Below are positions 35,166 to 42,808 of a stretch of 64,000 nt of DNA, one piece after another. Source of the stretch: Flavobacteriales bacterium (lineage in GTDB: Bacteria; Bacteroidota; Bacteroidia; Flavobacteriales_F; PHOS-HE28); NCBI GenBank assembly GCA_016700415.1, contig CP065018.1, positions 1,488,001 to 1,552,000 on the forward strand. The letters are read 5' to 3'. The position numbers and the translations under genes are program-made. How positions within the stretch are numbered: the stretch's first letter is position 1; every line of letters begins with the position of its first letter. The notes below the pieces were generated by a model, which was not told the origin of the DNA, did no database searches, and worked only from the letters and a program-made list of their open reading frames with translations.

Positions 35166-36308
35166 CTACCGCAACACCTCCCTGCTGATCACCAGCTTCT
35201 GGATCTCCGAAGTACCCTCGCCGATCGTGCAGAGCTTGCTGTCGCGATAGAACTTCTCCACCGGGAAATCCTTGGTATAGCCGTAGCCGCCGAAGATCTG
35301 CACGGCCTCCGTGCTGGCGTAGACGCTCACCTCGCTGGCGTAGTACTTGGCCATGGCGCTTTCCTTGGTCATGCGCTGGCCCTTGTTCTTCATGTCCGAA
35401 GCCTGGCGGATAAGCAGCTCGGAGGCTTCGATGCGTGTGGCCATGTCGGCGAGCTTGAAGCTGATGGCCTGGAAATCCGAGATGGGCTTGCCGAACTGGT
35501 GCCGCTCCTTGGAATAGGCCACGCTGGCGTCTAATGCGCCCTTCGCGATGCCAAGCGAAAGCGCTGCTATGCTGATCCTTCCGCCGTCGAGCACCTTCAT
35601 GGCCTGCTGGAACCCCTGCCCTACTTCACCGAGCACGTTCTCCTCCGGGATGCGGCAATCTTGAAAGATCACCTCGGCGGTCTCGCTGGCGCGCATGCCG
35701 AGCTTGTTCTCCTTTTTGCCACCCTTCATTCCGGGCGTTCCGCGCTCCACCACGAAGGCCGTCATGCCTTTGCTGTCCAGCAGTTCGCCGGTGCGGGCCA
35801 TCACCACCACCACATCGCTGCTGATACCGTGGGTGATCCAGTTCTTGGTACCGTTCAGCACCCACTCCTTCCCTTCCTTCTTAGCGGTGGTGGCCATGCG
35901 CATGGCGTCGCTGCCGGTGCCGGCCTCGGTGAGCGCCCAAGCGCCGAGCCATTCGCCGGTAGCGAGCTTGGTGAGCCAGCGCTTCTTCTGTGCGTCGTTA
36001 CCGAAGTACATGATGTGGCCGGTGCAGAGCGAGTTGTGCGCGGCCACGCTGAGGCCGATGCTGCCGCAGACCCGCGCCACCTCCACGATGGTGTCCACAT
36101 ATTCGTGGTAGCCTAAGCCCGCGCCTCCGTATTCCTCCGGCACCAGCACGCCCAACATGCCGGACGGGCCAAAATGCTTTTTGAAGAGGTCGATGGGCAT
36201 GTGCTGGCTTTCGTCCCAGTCCATGAGGTTGGGCCGTACCTCACGTTCTACGAGGTCGCGCACGGCCTGAGCGATCATCTGCCGGTTCTCTGTGGTGCTG
36301 AATTCCAT
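35166..36308 (-). CDS. Acyl-CoA dehydrogenase
   Basis: The 380-residue flavoenzyme oxidises acyl-CoA thioesters to enoyl-CoA and passes electrons to ETF. Family marks are WALTEAGTGSDAM-like flavin contact (WALTEAGTGSD, about 125-135), WITHG, and the C-terminal IGEGTSEIQKLVI with the catalytic Glu of the short/branched-chain subgroup. The ATG at 36308 (MEFSTTENRQ) fits the family length; an upstream extension would be unsupported. Substrate chain type cannot be decided. Confidence 0.95.
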   Translation of the reverse strand: MEFSTTENRQMIAQAVRDLVEREVRPNLMDWDESQHMPIDLFKKHFGPSGMLGVLVPEEYGGAGLGYHEYVDTIVEVARVCGSIGLSVAAHNSLCTGHIMYFGNDAQKKRWLTKLATGEWLGAWALTEAGTGSDAMRMATTAKKEGKEWVLNGTKNWITHGISSDVVVVMARTGELLDSKGMTAFVVERGTPGMKGGKKENKLGMRASETAEVIFQDCRIPEENVLGEVGQGFQQAMKVLDGGRISIAALSLGIAKGALDASVAYSKERHQFGKPISDFQAISFKLADMATRIEASELLIRQASDMKNKGQRMTKESAMAKYYASEVSVYASTEAVQIFGGYGYTKDFPVEKFYRDSKLCTIGEGTSEIQKLVISREVLR

Positions 36309-36420
36309 GTGGGGTCGTTCCCCGCCGACGGATTTTAATGGAAGCGTGAATGCCGGACGGGGCCGCAAAATAAACCGATCCCGTTCATGGATGGAATTCA
36401 CTGCGAGCCGCACATCGCTT

Positions 36421-36485
36421 TTGCCGCAGAGAAATGCCCCATCCAAAAAACCGCAGATGACGCAGATAGCCGCAGATACTGACAT
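36421..36485. repeat. Degenerate CGCAGAT word repeat
   Basis: Three tandem units close to CCGCAGATGA lie at 36451-36478, with a partial unit at 36424-36430. It fills part of the 212-base gap between the acyl-CoA dehydrogenase and the HhH protein. It resembles the ACGGATGAAC words at 40471 and GGAACGC(T/A)GAT words at 49093. Confidence 0.55.
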
Positions 36486-36520
36486 TCATAGCGGCAGGCG
36501 GACCGGAATGACGTCAACGC

Positions 36521-37489
36521 TCATGGGCCTACCGTGAGGTATGGCGACAACCGCATCCGGATGCTGTCTGTCACCAGCACGCAATTGGAGATCGCGGCCA
36601 CATCGGGGAACGGTCCATGGTGATCCCGGTAGGCGATGAGCGCCTTGGCGACCTTCCAACCGCAATAGGGATGTGGGCCGAGGTCTTCCGCGGTGCAGGT
36701 GTTCAGGGGGAAGTACTTGACCAAAGCCGGGTCCAGTGTCAACTTGGGCTTGATGCGCTCCACCGCGTCCGGCTTGTCGCGCAGGATGTACACCTCACTG
36801 AGCTGGTCCAAGCTGACGAAGCCACCTAACCGATCACGGTACTTGATGATGCCCCGCGCGAAGGACGGACCGATGCCGCGTATGGTCACCAACGTCGCCG
36901 AATCCGCGCCGTTCAGTTCTATGGGCGTCGCATTTTCCCGGCCAGAGAAGGGCTTTTGGTCGCGGGATCCCCAACGCGAGCTGTCCCTCGGCCAGCGGTC
37001 CTGTTTGGCGTATGTTTTCCATTCCTTCCGTGGGAGGGAGTCGGGAAGCAGGATGAAGGGCTCCCATTGCGCGTAGAGCTCCGGGTCCACAACACGCATC
37101 TTGGCCACATCCTTCTTCGTCCGGAATTTTCCGCCGCGCTCCTCGTAGCGATGGATGGCACCGGCCTGCTTTTCGCTGAGGCCCAATTCCGTCCATTGCT
37201 CAACGGGCAAGCCGTTCGGGTCGAACTTGAAGAGATGGATGTCGTCAAATGACTTTCCCGCGAGAGCTTTGCCGGCCGAGGTGCTGTCCTGCATCTCCCA
37301 CCAGGCCACTTCCAGTTGGTCTTTATCAGCCAGAGTCCGTGGTCGCAACCATTGCTCCCAAGTAACCCAGGCCGCACCGATCAAGCACAGCAAAAGCAGG
37401 ACGGCAAAGGCCCGACGCTCGCCACGGTGCATGGCGAAGAGGTCCTTCAGTTCCTCCCTCCATGGCCGGGCCCTGCGACGACGTGCCAT
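36521..37489 (-). CDS. Helix-hairpin-helix (ComEA-like) membrane-anchored protein
   Basis: The 322-residue protein has a basic N-terminus, one membrane segment (about 26-45) and three repeated HhH units: around FKFDPNGLPVEQWTELGLSE, ELNGADSATLVTIRGIG and PLNTCTAEDLGPHPYCGW. HhH pairs of this type bind DNA without sequence specificity, as in ComEA. A role in DNA uptake is possible but unproven. The start ATG at 37489 was chosen because the upstream codons run into the rmlD-like gene. Confidence 0.85.
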   Translation of the reverse strand: MARRRRARPWREELKDLFAMHRGERRAFAVLLLLCLIGAAWVTWEQWLRPRTLADKDQLEVAWWEMQDSTSAGKALAGKSFDDIHLFKFDPNGLPVEQWTELGLSEKQAGAIHRYEERGGKFRTKKDVAKMRVVDPELYAQWEPFILLPDSLPRKEWKTYAKQDRWPRDSSRWGSRDQKPFSGRENATPIELNGADSATLVTIRGIGPSFARGIIKYRDRLGGFVSLDQLSEVYILRDKPDAVERIKPKLTLDPALVKYFPLNTCTAEDLGPHPYCGWKVAKALIAYRDHHGPFPDVAAISNCVLVTDSIRMRLSPYLTVGP

Positions 37490-37499
37490 AGTGATCCTC

Positions 37500-38402
37500 T
37501 TATTGACCGAGTTGATCACGTAGGACGGCCAGCCCCGCCTCGAAGCCGTGCGGAGCGTAACCGAGGTCACGGCGGGCCTTGTCCAAGATGAAGCCGGTGA
37601 CGGGTGGCCGTTTGGCGGGTTGGCCCAAGCAATCGCTCTTTATCGGGGTCATCACACCTGTGTCCAGGCCGAAGAAGGTCCCGGTGCGCTGCACGAGTTC
37701 CAGTATGCTCATCCCGTCCGGGCCGCTGAGGTGATAGATCCCCGTAGAATGTCGCTTTGCGATGCGGATGCAGCCGTCCGCAAGGTCCTCGGCCAAGGTG
37801 GGCATGCGCCATTGGTCGTCCACCACCTTGATGGGTTCGCCCTTCTCCAACGCGCCCTTCGCCCAGAGCACCACATTACTGCGGCTCAATCCTTCGGCGA
37901 TGCCGTAGAGGATGATGGTCCGTGCAATGGCCCAACGTTCCAACCCCGCTTCCTGCACGATGCGCTCGCCGTCCAACTTGCTTTGACCGTAGATGCTCAG
38001 CGGTGCAGCTTCATCTTCCTCGCTATAAGGCCCGTTATCACCATCGAAAATGAAGTCCGTGCTGAGGAAGATGAAATGGGCGCCATGTCGCTTGGCCGCG
38101 CGCACCAAGTGTTCTGTGGCGATGACATTCTGTAGGCGGCACGCTTCCGGGTCAAGCTCACAGGCGTCCACATTGGTCATGGCGGCGGAGTGGATCACGA
38201 CCTCGGGCCGGAACTCATCGAAAACCGCGTCCACCTGCTCCGGGTCCGTAATATCCAATGCCCGGTAGCGATCACCTAATGGGACCGAAGTCCGGTCGGT
38301 ACCACGCGAGGTGGCGAGCAACTCCACATCGGGGTCGTTCCGCAGTGCTGAAATGAGCTTTTGCCCCAGCAGGCCATTGCTTCCGGTGATCAGTAGCCTC
38401 AT
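37500..38402 (-). CDS. RmlD-like dTDP-4-dehydrorhamnose reductase family protein
   Basis: The 300-residue extended SDR has the NAD(P) motif GSNGLLG (about 7-13), the STDFIFDG segment and the catalytic YGQSK. RmlD reduces dTDP-4-keto-rhamnose, but no rmlABC genes are nearby, so the substrate may be another nucleotide sugar or unrelated. The gene starts four bases after a TAGCTTCG -7-like box. Confidence 0.88.
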   Translation of the reverse strand: MRLLITGSNGLLGQKLISALRNDPDVELLATSRGTDRTSVPLGDRYRALDITDPEQVDAVFDEFRPEVVIHSAAMTNVDACELDPEACRLQNVIATEHLVRAAKRHGAHFIFLSTDFIFDGDNGPYSEEDEAAPLSIYGQSKLDGERIVQEAGLERWAIARTIILYGIAEGLSRSNVVLWAKGALEKGEPIKVVDDQWRMPTLAEDLADGCIRIAKRHSTGIYHLSGPDGMSILELVQRTGTFFGLDTGVMTPIKSDCLGQPAKRPPVTGFILDKARRDLGYAPHGFEAGLAVLRDQLGQ

Positions 38403-38406
38403 GTGG

Positions 38407-38414
38407 CGAAGCTA
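38407..38414 (-). promoter_or_regulatory. -7 box ending four bases before rmlD-like ATG
   Basis: TAGCTTCG (38414-38407) is followed by CCAC and then the ATG. If used, the mRNA would begin at or within a base or two of the start codon (leaderless). There is no clear -33 TTTG at N19. Confidence 0.5.
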
Positions 38415-38452
38415 AGCGGATCATGTGAATGAGGTTGTATGAACTGGGTTAG

Positions 38453-38689
38453 CTAAACCTTCTTCTTCTCCGGCATCGGCCCACGCAGATGGATCACCAA
38501 GCCATTGAGGAAATTCCGAAGCACTTGATCGCCAGCCTCCATGTACTTGGGATGGTCTTCCGTGCGGAAGAACGCGCCCAGTTCGGAAGTGGTCATGTGG
38601 AAATCCACCAAGGCCATGATCTTCACGATGTCGGTGTCGCGCAGCTTCAAGGCCACGCGCAGTTTTTTGAGGATATCGTTGTTCGTCAT
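38453..38689 (-). CDS. DUF1456 (YehS-like) protein, single-repeat form
   Basis: The 78-residue protein matches one half of E. coli YehS, which has two DUF1456 repeats in about 156 residues. Matching features are NNDILKKLRVALKL near the start and GDQVLRNFLNGL near the end. The ATG at 38689 is used. Function of the family is unknown. Confidence 0.88.
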   Translation of the reverse strand: MTNNDILKKLRVALKLRDTDIVKIMALVDFHMTTSELGAFFRTEDHPKYMEAGDQVLRNFLNGLVIHLRGPMPEKKKV

Positions 38690-38702
38690 CGGGCCGGGCC
38701 GC

Positions 38703-38933
38703 TCACAACTCCCACACCGTGCTCCGCTTGGCGAAAGGCCGCTTGATCCGTTCCTTGTGCTCAAGCACGAAGGCCATCACCAGATAGGCCACCACGTTGA
38801 GGCCAGCCGTGACGAAGCTGAGATAGATGAAGCTGAGCCGCACTTGTTCCGTCTTGATGTTGAGCTTATGCGCCCACCATTCACACACGCCAAAAGCGTA
38901 GCGTTCAAAAAAAGTCTTGATGCGGTCGATCAT
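38703..38933 (-). CDS. PspC-domain protein
   Basis: The 76-residue protein has the PspC signature GVCEWWAHKLNIKTEQVRLS and one membrane segment (about 36-60, FVTAGLNVVAYLVMAFVLE). The ATG at 38933 is favoured over one 39 bases upstream because PspC domains start close to the GVCxG region. It lies between DUF1456 and DUF2851 genes. A phage-shock role is not implied without PspA. Confidence 0.85.
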   Translation of the reverse strand: MIDRIKTFFERYAFGVCEWWAHKLNIKTEQVRLSFIYLSFVTAGLNVVAYLVMAFVLEHKERIKRPFAKRSTVWEL

Positions 38934-39014
38934 GGTCTTAATCGGGCCGGGCGCGGCCATATAAAGCCGCAAGTTAGGCAGGTGCTTGCTGCTCGGTGGT
39001 TTTTTTTGGAGTGA

Positions 39015-40394
39015 TCAACACTTCCTGGCATCGATACCGCTCAGCTTGTGCAACTGTGCTCCGATGGCACAGGAAAGGCATTTCCGCTCCGCGCAATAGC
39101 GCTTCTTCAGCTCGATCAGGGCCTGTCCCTGTGCCGCATTTCCCGCTTGTACCCCCAAGTCGGCCCACATGTCCACGATGCTGTTCCGCTCCACCGGAAG
39201 CTGCTCCATCAGCCCCAACGCACGGTCGATCCATGGCTGATGACCACGGATGCGCCCCATGGCGAAGAGGTAGGGAACGATGCAGTTGATGATGAGGCCA
39301 TCCGCAGTGGACCGGCCCAGGCGTTTGGGCCGTGGTGCCGAGGCTTGATCGAAGCGGTAGTGTTCCTGCCAATATCCGTCGGCCTCCACTTCCAGGAGGG
39401 CACGGAGCGGGCCGGGGATGTCCTGTTCCAACAACTGACCATGGGCATCGGCGGAGCACGTAGTGAATGCGGCCCATTGCGCGATCCGCAGAGAAGGGAA
39501 GTTCGCCGGTCGTATCCGACCGAATTTCCAAGCCACCGAGGGCGCCGGGGTCAAACCGTGCAATCCAACCAACAGGGCATGCTCCTCCTGCAAACGCCGA
39601 GGATGTGCATCCGTGAATTCCCCGGCGAGCATCCCGGCCTGCCCGAAGAGCAGCGCCTCCGTCCGGACGCGGTCGTCACGGTATTTCAGCAAGAGCTTCA
39701 ATGGCAAGGCATGTGCGAGCATCCCGAAAGGCTCTGCGTTCACATTCGCGCCCAGCCCGCGCAGCAGCATGTGGTGAAATGTCTCCGCAGGGTCGTTGCC
39801 CAACTGGCGATAGAGTGCCTCCACCTCCATAGTCTTGCGCTCCAAGCGCTCCACCAGCAGCCGCTCCAGCCAAATACCGATGCGGCCCTTGTCCACGCTC
39901 GGCAAACGGGAGGCGCAAGGCACCGGGCCATTAGCGGTCATCAGGGCATGATGCAGCCGGATGATCCGCTCACTGATGCGCGAACGCAGCTCCACTGTGG
40001 GCGGCTCCCTCCCCACTTCCGTGCGCACGTCCCCATCATGGAGGTAGACCGCATGCAACACCACGTTGTTGTACGCTGGGTCGTGCTGGTGCCCGTGGGC
40101 GTTCCACTCGCTGGAGCGCAAATGCACCTCCACGTTGCCCGCCCAGATCTGCTCGCCGATCCGCACCAAAGCGTCCTGCAGGTCCGGGCCGCTGTTGCCT
40201 TGGATCCGTCCGGCCTTCAACACCTCCAAGGATTCCCCGTCCGCAGTGCGCAGGTCTTCCCCATCGTAAAGCCCGGCTTCCCAGATGTGCTGCAACAGAT
40301 CTTCGCCATAGGGGAATGCCGGGTCCAGTAGGATATCCGCCTCGCTGGACGGCATCGGAAAGGCATCCCCGGAACGATACGAAAGGCTCTCCAT
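39015..40394 (-). CDS. DUF2851 family protein
   Basis: The 459-residue protein belongs to a family widespread in Bacteroidota with no known function. Visible hallmarks are LLQHIWEAGLYD near the N-terminus, GNSGPDLQDALVRIG, WAGNVEVHLRSSEWNAHGH and a C-terminal Cys cluster KKRYCAERKCLSCAIG that may bind metal. The ATG at 40394 is preferred to an upstream TTG. The pattern GNSGPDF..DA...I.....W.GNVE is reminiscent of nuclease-like folds but I cannot support a reaction. Confidence 0.9.
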   Translation of the reverse strand: MESLSYRSGDAFPMPSSEADILLDPAFPYGEDLLQHIWEAGLYDGEDLRTADGESLEVLKAGRIQGNSGPDLQDALVRIGEQIWAGNVEVHLRSSEWNAHGHQHDPAYNNVVLHAVYLHDGDVRTEVGREPPTVELRSRISERIIRLHHALMTANGPVPCASRLPSVDKGRIGIWLERLLVERLERKTMEVEALYRQLGNDPAETFHHMLLRGLGANVNAEPFGMLAHALPLKLLLKYRDDRVRTEALLFGQAGMLAGEFTDAHPRRLQEEHALLVGLHGLTPAPSVAWKFGRIRPANFPSLRIAQWAAFTTCSADAHGQLLEQDIPGPLRALLEVEADGYWQEHYRFDQASAPRPKRLGRSTADGLIINCIVPYLFAMGRIRGHQPWIDRALGLMEQLPVERNSIVDMWADLGVQAGNAAQGQALIELKKRYCAERKCLSCAIGAQLHKLSGIDARKC

Positions 40395-40470
40395 GACGGC
40401 GATTTTGGCGATCAACCGCCGATAAGATAGCGCTACGCCCCTCCGATCCGCATCCGTCCCTGAATTTCAA

Positions 40471-40499
40471 CTACGGATGAACACGGATATACCCGGATC
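40471..40499. repeat. Degenerate CACGGAT word repeat
   Basis: Three near-copies of ACGGATGAAC / CACGGATATA / CCCGGAT lie in the gap between DUF2851 and pyrF. Similar words are found at 36451 and 49093. Confidence 0.5.
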
Positions 40500-40529
40500 G
40501 AGTGATGAAAGAAACCTTGCGAGCCGGAT

Positions 40530-41363
40530 TCAACCGATCACGCCGCGTGAACGCAACGCCGCCTCCATCGTCAGTTGCAACACCGCCGCGGCCTCCCGGG
40601 CCTTGGGGATGGCCTCTTCCTCCTTGCCCGCATACAAGATACCACGGGAGCTGTTGATCAACAGACCACCGTCCTTCGTGATCCCTTCCCGGAGAACTTC
40701 CGCGAGGTTCCCGCCTTGCGCCCCAACGCCGGGCACTAAGAAGAAGTGGTCCGGGGCTATTGCTCGTGCCTCCCGCAGGACCTCCGTCCGGGTTGCGCCC
40801 ACCACGAACATGAGCTCGTTCGCACCGCCCAATTCGCCGGCGCGTTCCATCACCCGCTCGAACAGGCGCTGACGCCCGTCCTCCACTGGCAGGAACTGGA
40901 GATCCAACGCGCCTTCGTTGCTGGTTACCGCCAATACGATCGCCCATTTCCCGGGCCGTCCGAGGAATGGGGTGATGCTGTCGCTGCCCATGTACGGGGC
41001 CACGGTGACGGCGTCGAAATCCAAATGATCGAAGAAAGCCTCGGCATATTTGCGGGCGGTGTTCCCAATGTCCCCGCGTTTGGCGTCCGCGATGATCAGG
41101 CAATCACCCAAGCTCCGGATGTAGGCCACCGTGCTCTCCAGATCACGCCAGCCCGCCGCTCCGTTGGCCTCATAAAATGCCAAGTTCAGCTTGTAGGCCA
41201 CGGCGAGGTCATTGGTGGCCTTCACGATGGCATGGTTGAAGGCGCGCACGGGATCGTGCAGCCTGCGGAAATGTTCCGGGAGCAGGTGGGGTTCCGTGTC
41301 CAGACCCACGCACAGCAGGCTCCGTTTTCGCTTGATGATGGTGATGAGCTCCTCTCTGGTCAT
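40530..41363 (-). CDS. pyrF: Orotidine 5'-phosphate decarboxylase (long subfamily)
   Basis: The 277-residue enzyme converts OMP to UMP, the last step of UMP synthesis. The catalytic block IIADAKRGDIGNTA is present with the conserved Asp-x-Lys-x-x-Asp, and LLCVGLDTEP starts the barrel. This is the longer type found in actinobacteria and Bacteroidota. The ATG at 41363 was chosen; upstream in-frame sequence is in the intergenic region shared with the divergent membrane-protein gene. Confidence 0.95.
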   Translation of the reverse strand: MTREELITIIKRKRSLLCVGLDTEPHLLPEHFRRLHDPVRAFNHAIVKATNDLAVAYKLNLAFYEANGAAGWRDLESTVAYIRSLGDCLIIADAKRGDIGNTARKYAEAFFDHLDFDAVTVAPYMGSDSITPFLGRPGKWAIVLAVTSNEGALDLQFLPVEDGRQRLFERVMERAGELGGANELMFVVGATRTEVLREARAIAPDHFFLVPGVGAQGGNLAEVLREGITKDGGLLINSSRGILYAGKEEEAIPKAREAAAVLQLTMEAALRSRGVIG

Positions 41364-41483
41364 GCTGACACAGCCGGTATCCGGGCGCAAAGGACGCCAT
41401 TCAACCGTAACGATGGACGTGGAAGTACGGAGCCCTCGACAATAAAGCGTCCTCTGGAACAGCACAACGCGCCATGGCCCGGC

Positions 41484-41491
41484 TACATTTG
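41484..41491 (+). promoter_or_regulatory. -7 box TACATTTG in front of the membrane-protein gene
   Basis: A perfect TANNTTTG match ends six bases before the ATG at 41498 and overlaps the alternative ATG start region at 41474. It argues for the internal start and a leaderless or very short-leader mRNA. No TTTG is present at N19 upstream. Confidence 0.5.
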
Positions 41492-41497
41492 GCGACA

Positions 41498-42808
41498 ATG
41501 GCGGGCATTCTGCTCACATGCGGCTACGTCGCAGCATTCCTTTTCGTGATCCGGCGATGGCGCTTTTTCGAGGCTCCCGGCCTCCCGAAACGCACCATCT
41601 GTGCCTTGTTCCTGCTGAAGGTCGCAGTGGGCACTGCGCTGTGGTGGATCTATACCTATCACTACCCGGACCGCTCCACGGCGGACATCTACCGCTTCTT
41701 CGATGACGGGAACGTGTTGTTCAGCGCCCTGCCCGACCATCCCGGAGACTACTTCCGGATGCTCTTCGGGATCGGAAATGACAACGCCCACTTTAACGAG
41801 CACTACTACGCGGTGATGAACAACTGGCACCGCAAGTACGACACCGGTTACTACAACGATGCGCACACCATGATCCGCTACAGTGCGCTGGTGCGGCTGT
41901 TCTCCTTCGGGGTGTACCACGTACACACCGTGTTCGCATGTTTCCTCTCGCTCGTGGGCCTTGTGGCGCTGTACAAGACGTTCATCGGTTTCGTGCCTGA
42001 GATGAACCGGGCGCTCATGGCGGGCCTCTTTCTTTGGCCCAGCATGTTGTTCTGGGGCAGTGCACCGATCAAGGAGGCCCTGCTCTTCCTCGGTCTAGGT
42101 CTTTTCCTGATGGGCACTTTCAAGCTGATAGTCGGCCCATTGAGCTGGAAATACATTGGACTGTTGGTCTTCGGCCTGCTGGTGCAACTGGTGTTGAAGT
42201 CATACGTGTTGGCCTGCATGGTCCCGGGCCTGGCCGCGCTCTGGTGGTGCCGCCGCACTGGGGGCCGACATCCGATCTTGAAATTCGCTGCCACGCATAC
42301 CATGGCCGCACTGCTCGTTCTGGGTCTTCCAATAGTCGCTGGAGGACCGGACATATTGATGCTCATCACGCAGAAGCAAAGGGACATGCTGGGCGTGGTG
42401 AGCCTCACCGACCCTGGCAGTTATATCACCGCGACACCCTTGGCACCGACGCTTTTCAGTTTCCTCCAGCAGGCGCCACATGCGTTGTACATGACCTTTC
42501 TCTCCCCGTTCGCCACCGGGGACCTGGGCGGGCTCGGCCTGCTCAGCGCCTTGGAAAACATGGTGATGGTCGTTCTCCTGCCCGTGGCGGCCCTCCGGGC
42601 AAGGCCATGGGCACGCATCGACCTGCCGTTGCTTCTGTACTTCGTTTCCTTCTGTCTCTTTTTGGGCCTTTTGATCGGCTGGACCACCCCCGTGGTGGGC
42701 GCCCTGGTACGCTACCGGGTGCCACTGCTCCCCTTCTACACCATTGCGCTCCTGTTGATCGCCGATCCCCGTAAACTGCCCAGTTGGGCCATTTTAAGCA
42801 CCCGATGA
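41498..42808 (+). CDS. Polytopic membrane protein of unknown function
   Basis: The 436-residue protein has around ten predicted membrane segments, including the N-terminal one (AGILLTCGYVAAFLFVI) and a long loop with HFNEHYYAVMNNWHRKYDTGYYND. The layout (short luminal Asp/Glu-containing loops between helices, for example TADIYRFFDDGN) resembles GT-C glycosyltransferases or EpsG-like polymerases but I see no decisive motif. An alternative ATG at 41474 adds eight residues. Its stop overlaps the amidohydrolase start (ATGA), so the two are coupled. Confidence 0.75.
   Translation: MAGILLTCGYVAAFLFVIRRWRFFEAPGLPKRTICALFLLKVAVGTALWWIYTYHYPDRSTADIYRFFDDGNVLFSALPDHPGDYFRMLFGIGNDNAHFNEHYYAVMNNWHRKYDTGYYNDAHTMIRYSALVRLFSFGVYHVHTVFACFLSLVGLVALYKTFIGFVPEMNRALMAGLFLWPSMLFWGSAPIKEALLFLGLGLFLMGTFKLIVGPLSWKYIGLLVFGLLVQLVLKSYVLACMVPGLAALWWCRRTGGRHPILKFAATHTMAALLVLGLPIVAGGPDILMLITQKQRDMLGVVSLTDPGSYITATPLAPTLFSFLQQAPHALYMTFLSPFATGDLGGLGLLSALENMVMVVLLPVAALRARPWARIDLPLLLYFVSFCLFLGLLIGWTTPVVGALVRYRVPLLPFYTIALLLIADPRKLPSWAILSTR

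Noticed and set aside
39048..40331. 427-codon plus-strand frame opposite DUF2851
   Set aside because: Antisense composition, no family features; the DUF2851 reading is clear on the other strand.
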